Positions 17,798 to 26,270 of a stretch of 64,000 nt of DNA are shown here, in pieces. The translations under genes and the position numbers were made by a program. Source of the DNA: Bradyrhizobium erythrophlei (GTDB lineage: Bacteria > Pseudomonadota > Alphaproteobacteria > Rhizobiales > Xanthobacteraceae); NCBI GenBank assembly GCA_900129675.1, contig FSRD01000003.1, positions 992,001-1,056,000 on the forward strand. Direction: 5' to 3'. A model generated the notes under the pieces. It searched no databases, was not told the origin of the DNA, and saw nothing but the letters and a program-made list of their open reading frames with translations. Within the stretch, counting starts at the first letter, position 1. Every line of letters begins with the position of its first letter.

Positions 17798-19696
17798 ATG
17801 GCTGTCAGCGTCACATCCACCGAGGCCCATGAGGCGTCGGCCACCTCAGGCTTTTGGGCGCTGACGCTGGGGAGCATCGGCGTGGTGTTCGGCGACATCG
17901 GCACCTCGCCGCTATATGCGTTCCGTGAAGCCGTGGCCGGCGCGGCCCACGGCCAGCCGGTGACGCGCGTCATCGTGCTCGGCGTACTCAGCCTGATCCT
18001 GTGGTCGCTTTTCATCGTCGTCACCGCAAAATACGTGCTGCTGCTGCTGCGCGCCGACAATAACGGCGAGGGCGGCACGCTCTCGCTGATGGCGTTGGGT
18101 CAGCAGGCGCTTGGCCGAAGAAGCTGGCCGCTGCTGGCGCTCGGCGTCATCGGCGCCTCGATGTTCATCGGCGACTCCATGATCACGCCGGCGATTTCGG
18201 TGTTGTCGGCGGTCGAAGGCCTCAAGCTCGCGGCACCCGCGCTCGAACATTATGTGGTGCCGCTGACGATCTTCATTCTGGTCGTGTTGTTCTCGGTGCA
18301 GCGCAGCGGCACCGCCCGCGTCGCCTCGGCGTTCGGGCCGGTGATGGTGGTGTGGTTTGCCGCGCTGGCGGTAATGGGCTTCGTGCACATCAGCGACGAT
18401 CCGTCGGTGCTGGCGGCGATCAATCCCTGGTATGGGGTCCAGTTCCTGCTTTCCCACGGCACCATCGGATTGGTGACGCTGGGCGCGGTATTTCTCGCTG
18501 TGACCGGCGGCGAAGCGCTCTATGCGGATCTCGGCCACTTCGGACGCAAGCCGATTCAGGCCGGCTGGTTGTATTTCGTGTTGCCCGCGCTGCTGATCAA
18601 TTATTTCGGGCAGGGCGCGCTCGTGCTGTCCGATCCGGCGGCGATCGAAAATTCGTTCTACCGCATGGTGCCGGAAATCCTGCTGTTGCCGCTGGTGGCG
18701 CTGGCGACTGCAGCGACCGTCATCGCCAGCCAGGCGGTGATCACCGGCGCCTATTCGCTGACCCGGCAGGCGGTGCAGCTCGGCCTGTTGCCGCGCTTCG
18801 AGGTTCGCTACACCTCGGAGACCCATGCCGGACAGATTTATCTGCCGCGGGTCAACCGGTTGCTTCTGATCGGCGTGCTGCTGCTGGTGCTGTTGTTCCG
18901 CACGTCGAGCGGACTGGCTTCGGCCTACGGCATCGCCGTTTCCACGACCATGGTCGCCGACGGGATCATGGGATTTGTCGTGATCTGGAAACTGTGGAAC
19001 TGGCGGGTCGCGACCGCGGCTGCGGTCATCCTGCCGTTCGTCGTTGTCGACATGACCTTCTTCAGCGCAAACCTGCTGAAGCTGCTCGAAGGCGCCTGGG
19101 TGCCGCTGCTGTTCGGCGTGACGATGGCGGTCATGATCTGGACCTGGCGCCGAGGTGCTGCGATCCTGATCGCAAAGACCCGCCGCATCGAGGTGCCGCT
19201 GGCCGACCTGATCAAGAGCCTCGAAAAGCGCCCGCCGCATATCGTCAAGGGCACCGCGGTGTTCCTGACCAGCGATCCGAATTTCGTGCCGACGGCGCTG
19301 CTGCATAACCTCAAGCACAACAAGGTGCTTCACGAGCACAATGTGATCCTGACCATCGAAACTGCGCAGACGCCGCGCGTCGCTCCATCCGAGCGCGTGC
19401 GCATGGAAAAGGTCAGTGACAAGTTTTCCACCGTGCGGTTGCGGTTCGGTTTCATGGAATCGCCGAACGTGCCCAAGGCGCTGGTGATCGCGCGCAAGCT
19501 CGGCTGGCAATTCGATATCATGGCGACGTCGTTCTTCGTCTCGCGGCGCTCGCTCAAGCCGTCCGCGCAGTCGGGCATGCCGCAATGGCAGGATCACCTG
19601 TTTATTGCTATGAGCCGCTCCGCCAACGACGCCACCGACTACTTCCAAATCCCCACAGGCCGGGTCGTCGAGGTTGGAACGCAGGTAACTATTTGA
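17798..19696 (+). CDS. kup: Low-affinity potassium uptake protein Kup, first copy
   Basis: Potassium-proton symporter of the KUP/HAK/KT family, 632 residues, about twelve membrane helices in the first ~460 residues and a cytoplasmic C-terminal domain. The family hallmark GSIGVVFGDIGTSPLYAFRE is at about residues 27-46. It is followed in the same direction by a second kup at 19843, and both end in the same VEVGTQVTI sequence, so they arose by tandem duplication. A 157-bp gap separates it from motB. Confidence 0.95.
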   Translation: MAVSVTSTEAHEASATSGFWALTLGSIGVVFGDIGTSPLYAFREAVAGAAHGQPVTRVIVLGVLSLILWSLFIVVTAKYVLLLLRADNNGEGGTLSLMALGQQALGRRSWPLLALGVIGASMFIGDSMITPAISVLSAVEGLKLAAPALEHYVVPLTIFILVVLFSVQRSGTARVASAFGPVMVVWFAALAVMGFVHISDDPSVLAAINPWYGVQFLLSHGTIGLVTLGAVFLAVTGGEALYADLGHFGRKPIQAGWLYFVLPALLINYFGQGALVLSDPAAIENSFYRMVPEILLLPLVALATAATVIASQAVITGAYSLTRQAVQLGLLPRFEVRYTSETHAGQIYLPRVNRLLLIGVLLLVLLFRTSSGLASAYGIAVSTTMVADGIMGFVVIWKLWNWRVATAAAVILPFVVVDMTFFSANLLKLLEGAWVPLLFGVTMAVMIWTWRRGAAILIAKTRRIEVPLADLIKSLEKRPPHIVKGTAVFLTSDPNFVPTALLHNLKHNKVLHEHNVILTIETAQTPRVAPSERVRMEKVSDKFSTVRLRFGFMESPNVPKALVIARKLGWQFDIMATSFFVSRRSLKPSAQSGMPQWQDHLFIAMSRSANDATDYFQIPTGRVVEVGTQVTI

Positions 19697-19842
19697 TATT
19701 TAATACGGATTTGGCCTTCGTGGCGCGCCGACCTATGCGTCTTGCGCATATCGGAGGCCTAAATTCAGCCTAACCTATGCATTCGCGCCGGGGGTATAGG
19801 CGTCCATCCTGCATTGTGCAGTGAACAATAGAGGCCCTTCCC

Positions 19843-21768
19843 ATGTCGTCCGAGAGTACGATCACCGCGGCGGAAACGCCCGCGGCCGGCGGACATGGGG
19901 AAGCGCATTCGACGGCCGGCTTTAAGGCCCTGATGCTCGGCAGCATCGGTGTCGTCTATGGCGACATCGGCACCAGCCCGCTCTACGCGCTGCGCGAAGC
20001 CATTGTCGCCGCAAGCGCGACCGAAGGCGGCGTGACCACGCTGGCGGTGCTCGGCGTTCTCTCGCTGATCCTGTGGGCGCTGATCGTCGTCGTCACGCTG
20101 AAATATGTGGTGATCCTGCTGCGCGCCGATAACCATGGCGAGGGCGGCACGCTGGCGCTGATGGCGCTGGCGGAGCGCGCGGTCAGCAAGGGGGCCGGCG
20201 CGATTGTGCTGCTCGGCATCATCTCGGGCGCGCTGTTCTACGGCGACGCCGTGATTACGCCGGCGCTGTCGGTGCTGTCGGCGATCGAAGGCATCAAGCT
20301 CGTCACCGCCGCCTTCGATCCCTATGTCGTGCCGCTGACCGTGCTCATTCTGCTGGTGCTGTTTGCGGTTCAATCGCGCGGCACCGCGCGGGTCGCGGCC
20401 TTTTTCGGGCCGGTGATGTGCATCTGGTTCGCGGTCATTGCGATCGCGGCCTTGCACCCGATCATCCAGCATCCGGAAGTCCTGCTTGCGCTCAACCCGC
20501 TCTACGCGGTTTCGTTCATGATCCATCACGGCGTCATCGGTTTCGTGACGCTGGGCGCGGTATTCCTCGCCGTCACCGGGGCCGAGGCGCTCTATGCCGA
20601 CCTCGGCCATTTCGGCAAAAAGCCGATCCAGACCGCCTGGCTGTTCATCGTGCTGCCATCGCTGGCGCTGAACTATATGGGGCAGGGCGCGCTGATCATC
20701 GGCGATCCCAAGGGGATAGAGAATCCGTTCTTCCTGATGTTCCCGGATTGGGCGCTGATCCCGATGGTGGCGCTGGCAACGGCGGCGACCGTGATTGCAA
20801 GCCAGGCCGTGATCACCGGCGCCTATTCGCTGACGCGTCAGGCGATCCAGCTCGGATTGTTGCCGCGCTTCGAAATCCGCCATACCTCGGAAGCGCATTC
20901 CGGCCAGATCTACATCCCGCGCATCAATATGCTGCTGCTGATCGCGGTGATGCTGCTGGTGCTGCTGTTCCGCTCTTCGAGCGCGCTGGCGTCGGCCTAT
21001 GGCATCTCCGTCACCGGCACCATGGTGGTCACGGCGATGATGGGTTTTGTCGTGATCTGGCGGGTCTGGAGATGGTCGCCGTTCGCGGCCGCCGCGCTGA
21101 TTGCGCCGTTTCTGTTTCTCGACCTCACCTTCCTCGCGGCCAACCTGTTGAAGGTGCTCGAGGGCGGCTGGGTGCCGCTGGCGCTGGGCGGCATGGTGAT
21201 GCTCCTGATGTACACCTGGCGGCGCGGCAGCCGGCTGTTGTTCGAGAAATCGCGCAAGCTGGAATTCCCGCTGGCCGATCTGGTGGCGATGCTGGAAAAA
21301 CGGCCGCCGCAGCGGGTCTCCGGCACCGCCGTGTTCCTGACCAGCGATCCCCAGAGCGCGCCGACGGCGCTGATGCACAGCCTGAAGCACTACAAGGTGC
21401 TGCATGAGAAGAACGTCATCCTCACCATCGAGACCGCCTCGACGCCGCGGATCGATCCGGCCGAGCGGGTGCGGATGGAACAGCTCAGCGCGACCTTCTC
21501 CCGGGTCACGCTGCGGTTCGGATTCATGGAATCGCCCAACGTGCCGAAGACGCTGGCGATCGCCCGCAAGCTCGGCTGGCAGTTCGACATCATGTCGACG
21601 TCGTTTTTCCTGTCCCGCCGCGCGCTCAAGCCGGCCGCGCATTCGGGAATGCCGCGCTGGCAGGACCTGCTTTTCATCCGGCTGAGCCGCTCCGCCAACG
21701 ACGCCACCGACTATTTCCAGATTCCGACCGGGCGGGTGGTCGAGGTCGGCACGCAGGTCACGATCTAG
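19843..21768 (+). CDS. kup: Low-affinity potassium uptake protein Kup, second copy
   Basis: A 641-residue paralogue of the gene just upstream with the same hallmark (GSIGVVYGDIGTSPLYALRE) and the same C-terminal end. The two differ mainly at the N-terminus, in the loop around GAGAIVLLGIISGALFYG, and in the cytoplasmic tail. The 146-bp spacer contains an inverted repeat CTGCA-TTG-TGCAG (19809-19821), so the copies may be regulated separately. Two kup genes in tandem are common in Bradyrhizobium. Confidence 0.95.
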   Translation: MSSESTITAAETPAAGGHGEAHSTAGFKALMLGSIGVVYGDIGTSPLYALREAIVAASATEGGVTTLAVLGVLSLILWALIVVVTLKYVVILLRADNHGEGGTLALMALAERAVSKGAGAIVLLGIISGALFYGDAVITPALSVLSAIEGIKLVTAAFDPYVVPLTVLILLVLFAVQSRGTARVAAFFGPVMCIWFAVIAIAALHPIIQHPEVLLALNPLYAVSFMIHHGVIGFVTLGAVFLAVTGAEALYADLGHFGKKPIQTAWLFIVLPSLALNYMGQGALIIGDPKGIENPFFLMFPDWALIPMVALATAATVIASQAVITGAYSLTRQAIQLGLLPRFEIRHTSEAHSGQIYIPRINMLLLIAVMLLVLLFRSSSALASAYGISVTGTMVVTAMMGFVVIWRVWRWSPFAAAALIAPFLFLDLTFLAANLLKVLEGGWVPLALGGMVMLLMYTWRRGSRLLFEKSRKLEFPLADLVAMLEKRPPQRVSGTAVFLTSDPQSAPTALMHSLKHYKVLHEKNVILTIETASTPRIDPAERVRMEQLSATFSRVTLRFGFMESPNVPKTLAIARKLGWQFDIMSTSFFLSRRALKPAAHSGMPRWQDLLFIRLSRSANDATDYFQIPTGRVVEVGTQVTI

Positions 21769-21775
21769 CTTTTAC

Positions 21776-21841
21776 AGCGTTTTCCAGCGAAGTGGGCACC
21801 GGTTGGCGGTGAGAAAAACGCGTCAAAAACAAAGCCAGAGC
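21776..21841 (+). repeat. Rhizobiales-type palindromic repeat element, copy 2
   Basis: Shares AGCGAAGTGGGCACCGGTT and the flanking arms GCGTTTT/AAAACGC with the element at 1651-1717, with a few base changes. It lies 8 bp after the second kup stop. Confidence 0.78.
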
Positions 21842-21945
21842 GGCCTCTTTAAGCCGTTTACAGCGCTTGATTTTCGTCGCGCGAGAGGCGACGTTGCGCC
21901 CGCAATGGCGGAGCCAGAGTTAGTCAAAAGGGCTGTCGGGAGGAT

Positions 21946-22281
21946 ATGCGCGTGGCGGATCATCAGGTGCACGATTTAACGCCGGAGGAGGTATCGCAGG
22001 GGATGGCGGACGGACGCTATCTGCTCGTCGACGTCCGCGAGCCCAACGAAGTGGCCGTCGAGGCCTATCCCGGCGGCGTCGTGGTTCCGCTTTCGACGTT
22101 CGATCCGGGCGCTATTCCCGATCCTGAGGGCAAGCAGGTGGTCTTCGCCTGCCGTTCCGGCAAGCGGTCGGTGACGGCCTCGCTGGCCGCGCAGGCTGCG
22201 GGCCTGCCCTACGACAAGCACCTCGCCGGAGGCATATTGGGCTGGAAGGCTGCGGGAATGCCGACCAGGGCCGGCGGCTGA
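21946..22281 (+). CDS. Single-domain rhodanese-like protein
   Basis: An 111-residue sulfurtransferase-fold protein. The active-site loop is ACRSGKRS (Cys at about residue 67), the typical CxSGxR form of small rhodanese (PspE/GlpE-type) proteins. The upstream motif LLVDVREPNEV is the conserved CH2A region. GGGAGG lies just before ATG 21946. The aminotransferase gene begins 8 bp after its stop, so the two are probably in one transcript. Transfer of sulfane sulfur is inferred from the intact cysteine. Confidence 0.88.
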   Translation: MRVADHQVHDLTPEEVSQGMADGRYLLVDVREPNEVAVEAYPGGVVVPLSTFDPGAIPDPEGKQVVFACRSGKRSVTASLAAQAAGLPYDKHLAGGILGWKAAGMPTRAGG

Positions 22282-22289
22282 CCCTTGCC

Positions 22290-23459
22290 ATGACGTCCAT
22301 GAACAAGGTCTTCGCCGACCTTCCCGTCACCATCTTCGAGGCAATGTCGCAGCTCGCGCGCGACAACAACGCCATCAATCTCGGCCAGGGCTTTCCCGAC
22401 GATCCCGGCCCCGAGGACATCAGGCGCGCCGCGGCGGACGCGTCGATCAACGGCTACAACCAATACCCGTCGATGATGGGCATCCCGGAACTGCGGCAGG
22501 CGATCGCGGATCATTACGGACGGTGGCACAAGCTCAGCCTCGATCCGATGACCGAGGTGATGGTGACCTCGGGCGGCACCGAAGCGCTGACATCGGCCAT
22601 TCTTGCCGTGGTCGAGCCCGGTGACGAAGTCGTGGTGTTCCAGCCGGTCTATGACAGCTATCTTCCGATCATCCGCCAGGCCGGCGGCATTCCGCGCCTG
22701 TTGCGCCTCGAGCCGCCGGACTGGCGGCTGACCGAGGAGATGCTGGCCAGCGTATTCAACCACAAGACCAAGGCGGTCTTGTTCAACAATCCGCTCAATC
22801 CGGCCGCCGTGGTCTATCCGCGCGAGGATCTCGAGCTGCTGGCGCGGTTCTGCCAGCGGTTCGACACCATCGCGATCTGCGACGAGGTCTGGGAGCATGT
22901 GATCTTCGACGGTCGCGAGCATATCCCGCTGATCACGATCCCGGGCATGCGCGACCGCACCATCAAGGTCGGTTCCGCGGGCAAGATCTTTTCGCTGACG
23001 GGATGGAAGATCGGCTTCGTCTGCGCCGCGCCGCCGCTATTGCGCGTCGCCGCCAAGGTGCACCAGTTCCTGACCTTCACGACGGCGCCCAATCTGCAGG
23101 CCGCGGTCGCCTTTGGTCTCGGCAAGCCGGCCGAATATTTCCACGACATGCGGAAAGATCTGGCGCGGAGCCGGGACCGTCTCACCAGGGGGCTGGAGAG
23201 CATCGGCTTTCCCGTGCTCAAATCGCAGGGCACCTACTTCCTCACCGTCGATCTGTCGCCACTGGGGCTGAACGAAACCGATGAGGCGTTCTGCAAGCGC
23301 ATCGTGACCGACTACAAGGTGGCGGCCATTCCGGTGTCGGCCTTTTACGAGCAGGACGCCGTGACCTCGGTCGTGCGTTTTTGCTTTGCCAAGAAGGATT
23401 CAACGCTCGACACGGCGCTGGAGCGCTTGTCGGACGCGGTGCACGGCCGAAAGAGGTAG
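22290..23459 (+). CDS. Class I/II pyridoxal-phosphate aminotransferase
   Basis: A 389-residue fold-type I aminotransferase. The PLP lysine is in SAGKIFSLTGWKIG, with the ring-binding region in NNPLNPAAVVYPREDL and the aspartate in AICDEVWEH. Sequence style (INLGQGFPDDPGP) is that of the methionine/kynurenine aminotransferase branch. It lies between a rhodanese and a polyamine-type binding protein with gaps of only 8 and 6 bp. The sulfur-handling neighbour suggests a sulfur amino-acid substrate, which is an inference. Confidence 0.85.
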   Translation: MTSMNKVFADLPVTIFEAMSQLARDNNAINLGQGFPDDPGPEDIRRAAADASINGYNQYPSMMGIPELRQAIADHYGRWHKLSLDPMTEVMVTSGGTEALTSAILAVVEPGDEVVVFQPVYDSYLPIIRQAGGIPRLLRLEPPDWRLTEEMLASVFNHKTKAVLFNNPLNPAAVVYPREDLELLARFCQRFDTIAICDEVWEHVIFDGREHIPLITIPGMRDRTIKVGSAGKIFSLTGWKIGFVCAAPPLLRVAAKVHQFLTFTTAPNLQAAVAFGLGKPAEYFHDMRKDLARSRDRLTRGLESIGFPVLKSQGTYFLTVDLSPLGLNETDEAFCKRIVTDYKVAAIPVSAFYEQDAVTSVVRFCFAKKDSTLDTALERLSDAVHGRKR

Positions 23460-23465
23460 AGAAAG

Positions 23466-24575
23466 ATGTGCGACCAGAACCGCCATCCATTCCGTTTCAT
23501 TGGTGCCGTTGCCGCGGTTCTGTTGCTCTCGCCTCCCGCCATGGCCGAGGAGCGCACCGTCAACTTCTACAATTGGTCGAACTACATGGCGCCGGGGGTG
23601 CTGGAGGATTTTACCAGGGAAACCGGCATCAAGGTGGTCTACGACACCTTCGACGCCAACGAGACGCTGGAGACGCGGCTGCTCGCGGGCAAATCGGGTT
23701 ACGACGTCGTCGTGCCCACCGGTTATTTCCTGCAGCGCCAGATCACGGCAAAGGTCTTTCTGAAGCTCGACAAGTCAAAGCTGCCGAACCTAGCCAATGC
23801 CTGGCCGGTGATCACAAAGGAGCTTGCGACCTACGATCCCGGCAACAATTACGGCGCCAACTACATGTGGGGCACCACCGGCATCGGCTACAACGTCAAG
23901 ATGGCGCAGAAAATACTCGGGCCCGACGCCAGGATCGACAGCTGGGACATGGTATTCAAGCCCGAGAACCTCGCCAAATTCAAGGATTGCGGCATCCACA
24001 TGCTGGATTCCGCCGACGATATCCTTCCCGCCGCGCTGGGTTATCTCGGCATCGATCCGAATTCCACCAAGCAGGCCGATCTGGAGAAGGCCGCCGATCT
24101 CGTCATCAAGATCAGGCCCTACATCCGCAAGTTTCACTCCTCCGAATATCTGAGCGCGCTGGCTTCCGGCGAGATCTGCTTTGTGGTCGGCTGGTCCGGC
24201 GACGTGATGCAGGCGCGCAGCCGCGCGGCCGAGGCCAAATCCGGTATCGAGATCGGCTACACCATCCCGAAGGAGGGTGCGCAGATGTTCTTCGACAATC
24301 TCGCGATACCCGCCGACGCCAAAAATGTCGCGGAAGCCTATCAGCTGATCAACTATCTGTACCGGCCCGACGTCGCGGCCAGGAATTCGAATTTCCTGTC
24401 CTACGCCAACGGCAATCTCGCAAGCCAGAAACTCGTCGATCCGAAAATCCTGAACGACAAGAACATCTACCCTGACGAGGCGACACAAAAGAAGCTGTTC
24501 GTGATCACCGCGCGCGATCCGGCCACCCAGCGCGTCATCAACCGTCTCTGGACCAAGGTGAAGACGGGGCGGTAA
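23466..24575 (+). CDS. Polyamine-type (PotF/PotD-like) periplasmic binding protein
   Basis: A 369-residue extracytoplasmic solute-binding protein. A signal peptide ends at about residue 28 (PPAMAEE), and the mature start RTVNFYNWSNYMAPGVLEDF is diagnostic of the spermidine/putrescine-binding family. No permease or ATPase gene lies beside it. It is instead the third gene of a short operon after the rhodanese and aminotransferase. It may share a transporter encoded elsewhere or serve as a sensor component. The gene is complete. Confidence 0.87.
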   Translation: MCDQNRHPFRFIGAVAAVLLLSPPAMAEERTVNFYNWSNYMAPGVLEDFTRETGIKVVYDTFDANETLETRLLAGKSGYDVVVPTGYFLQRQITAKVFLKLDKSKLPNLANAWPVITKELATYDPGNNYGANYMWGTTGIGYNVKMAQKILGPDARIDSWDMVFKPENLAKFKDCGIHMLDSADDILPAALGYLGIDPNSTKQADLEKAADLVIKIRPYIRKFHSSEYLSALASGEICFVVGWSGDVMQARSRAAEAKSGIEIGYTIPKEGAQMFFDNLAIPADAKNVAEAYQLINYLYRPDVAARNSNFLSYANGNLASQKLVDPKILNDKNIYPDEATQKKLFVITARDPATQRVINRLWTKVKTGR

Positions 24576-24727
24576 CCAGCGAGTTCGTTGCAAGCGGATA
24601 GCTCGAAGCGCGGTTCCTTGGACCGATTAACGACATCGTCGGGCTGGACGAAAGTTGCGATATTGGGATCGCGCAGCGTGCCGGATTCGAGTAGTGTTTG
24701 CCTAATTAACAGAGTGGCCAACCGACC

Positions 24728-24958
24728 ATGACAGATCATCCCCGCATTTCGCTGTCGCCTGATGTGCTCGCTGGTAAGCCAGTTGTTCGGGGGACCAGAC
24801 TTGCCGTGGAATTCGTCATCGGTCTGTTGGCGGATGGTTGGACCGAGGCGGATATTCTCACCAATTACCCTGATGTCATGCACGACGACATTATCGCGTG
24901 TCTTGCCTATGCACGCGATACGCTGAGTGCGGAGAAGGTGTATCCCAGCGCAGCCTAA
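24728..24958 (+). CDS. DUF433 antitoxin (VapB45-like)
   Basis: A 76-residue protein of the DUF433 family, which pairs with DUF5615 PIN-like toxins. The conserved core is HPRISLSPDVLAGKPVVRGT followed by FVIGLLADGWTEADILTNYP, the helix-turn-helix-like part. The next open frame starts after a single base, as expected for a toxin-antitoxin pair. The gene is intact although its partner is frameshifted. Confidence 0.82.
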   Translation: MTDHPRISLSPDVLAGKPVVRGTRLAVEFVIGLLADGWTEADILTNYPDVMHDDIIACLAYARDTLSAEKVYPSAA

Positions 24959-24959
24959 T

Positions 24960-25290
24960 ATGCGTTTTCTCGCAAATGAGAATTTTCCCGGTGCGGCGGT
25001 AGCCGCGCTTAGAGCTGCCGGGAATGATGTCGTGTGGATCAGGACTGCAGCGCCAGGCAGCAGCGATCGCGTGGGCCGCTCGCGATGAGCGTATTCTGCT
25101 TACCTTCGACAAGGATTTCGGCGAACTGGCCAAAGCATCGGCGCTGCCTGCGACATGCGGAATCATCCTGCTTCGCATTCCTATGCCGCGACCTGATAAC
25201 GTCGGACAACAGCTTGCAGGCGTGATCATGGCGCGCGTTGATTGGGCCGGTCAGGTCTCGGTAATCGAGCCGGGTCGCGTCCGCATGTGA
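24960..25290 (+). pseudogene. DUF5615 PIN-like toxin, frameshifted
   Basis: The frame from ATG 24960 reads MRFLANENFPGAAVAALRAA and on to about WIRTAAPGSSDR, then runs to TGA at 25086. The rest of the family sequence (AIAWAARDERILLTFDKDFG and the LRIPMPR region) continues in the +1 frame to 25290. The two halves belong to one DUF5615 protein, so an indel lies near 25060-25070, around GGCAGCAGCGATCGCG. The size of the missing family segment fits a deletion of about 11 bases, possibly between short GAT repeats. The toxin is probably inactive unless this is a sequence error. Confidence 0.75.
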
Positions 25291-25314
25291 CCGTTAGGCA
25301 AATAGTGTCGGCGC

Positions 25315-26250
25315 TCACCGCCACCTTCGATGCAGCCACAGCCACTGTTCCGGATATTCCCGGACCCAGCCTTCGACGACATCGGTGATCGCCTGCATCG
25401 TGCCCTGAACATCGATTTGGCCGGAGGCGTCGCGCACCGGCTTGACCTCTTCGGACAGCTCGGCGCGGAAGCGATTGCCGGGCAGGCGAATGATACGCGT
25501 GCCGTGGATCGGGCAGTCGACCTGCCGAAGCAGGCGGGCAAGCATCGGATTGGCCTTGGTCTTGCGGCCGAAGAACGTGACGTCGACGCCGTTGGTCAGA
25601 TACTGATCGACCAGCATCGCGACGTGCTGGCCGTTCTGCAGGGCGTCTGCGAGCCTCAGCGGCGCCTCGCGGCCGGCCGGAATCAGCGTCCCCATCTTGA
25701 CGGCGCGGATCTGTTCAATGGCGCGGTCGGCGGATTCGATGTTCGGCCGCCGGAACAGGATCGCGGCGTCGAGCCCGTGCGCGACCGCGGCGAGCGCAGG
25801 CAGCTCCCAGTTGCCAAGATGGCAGGCGAAGAACAAAGCCGGCTTGCCGTCATCCCTGAGCTGATCGAACAGTTCCCTGGTTCGCGGCGAGAACTCGACG
25901 CGACTTGGCTTTTCGGGATGGTCGGGATCGTAGTCCCAGATATGGTCAAGATGCGCGAACTCGGCGCCGACGCGCCCGAGATTATCCCACACGCCGGCGA
26001 GAATGGTCTCGATCTCTTCCGGTGATTTTTCCGGGAATGCGGCTTTCAGATTGTCGCGGCCGATCCTGTCTTCGCGCAGCCTCCGGCCGATGAAGCGGGT
26101 GACGCGGCCGAACAGGTTGGCGGTCTTGACCGGATCGAAATAGCGTGTGGTGCGCAGCATGCCCACCGTCAGCGCGCCGACGGCGGCCTCGGTCATCGGC
26201 TTGGCGGCGTCGCGAAGGCGCGCCTTGGTGCGAAGGAGCAGGCGGTTCAT
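25315..26250 (-). CDS. lpxXL: Lipid A acyltransferase for very-long-chain fatty acid
   Basis: A 311-residue LpxL/HtrB-type acyltransferase with the HX4E catalytic motif HLGNWE at residues 144-149. The position next to the special acyl-carrier and ketosynthase genes marks it as LpxXL, which moves the 26-28-carbon hydroxy acid from AcpXL to lipid A at the inner membrane. It starts 20 bp after the fabF1XL stop and is the last gene of the cluster. In many rhizobia an alcohol dehydrogenase gene sits between these two; it is absent here. Confidence 0.9.
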   Translation of the reverse strand: MNRLLLRTKARLRDAAKPMTEAAVGALTVGMLRTTRYFDPVKTANLFGRVTRFIGRRLREDRIGRDNLKAAFPEKSPEEIETILAGVWDNLGRVGAEFAHLDHIWDYDPDHPEKPSRVEFSPRTRELFDQLRDDGKPALFFACHLGNWELPALAAVAHGLDAAILFRRPNIESADRAIEQIRAVKMGTLIPAGREAPLRLADALQNGQHVAMLVDQYLTNGVDVTFFGRKTKANPMLARLLRQVDCPIHGTRIIRLPGNRFRAELSEEVKPVRDASGQIDVQGTMQAITDVVEGWVREYPEQWLWLHRRWR

Positions 26251-26270
26251 CGCTGCGAACGCGCGGCCCG

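Noticed and set aside
17912..19648. Open frame of 578 codons on the minus strand
   Set aside because: It is antisense to the first kup gene. Its composition (His, Gln, Arg rich, no domains) is the usual mirror of a high-GC gene.
19765..21642. Open frame of 625 codons on the minus strand
   Set aside because: Antisense to the second kup gene, same low-complexity Arg/His/Gln-rich sequence, no ribosome site.
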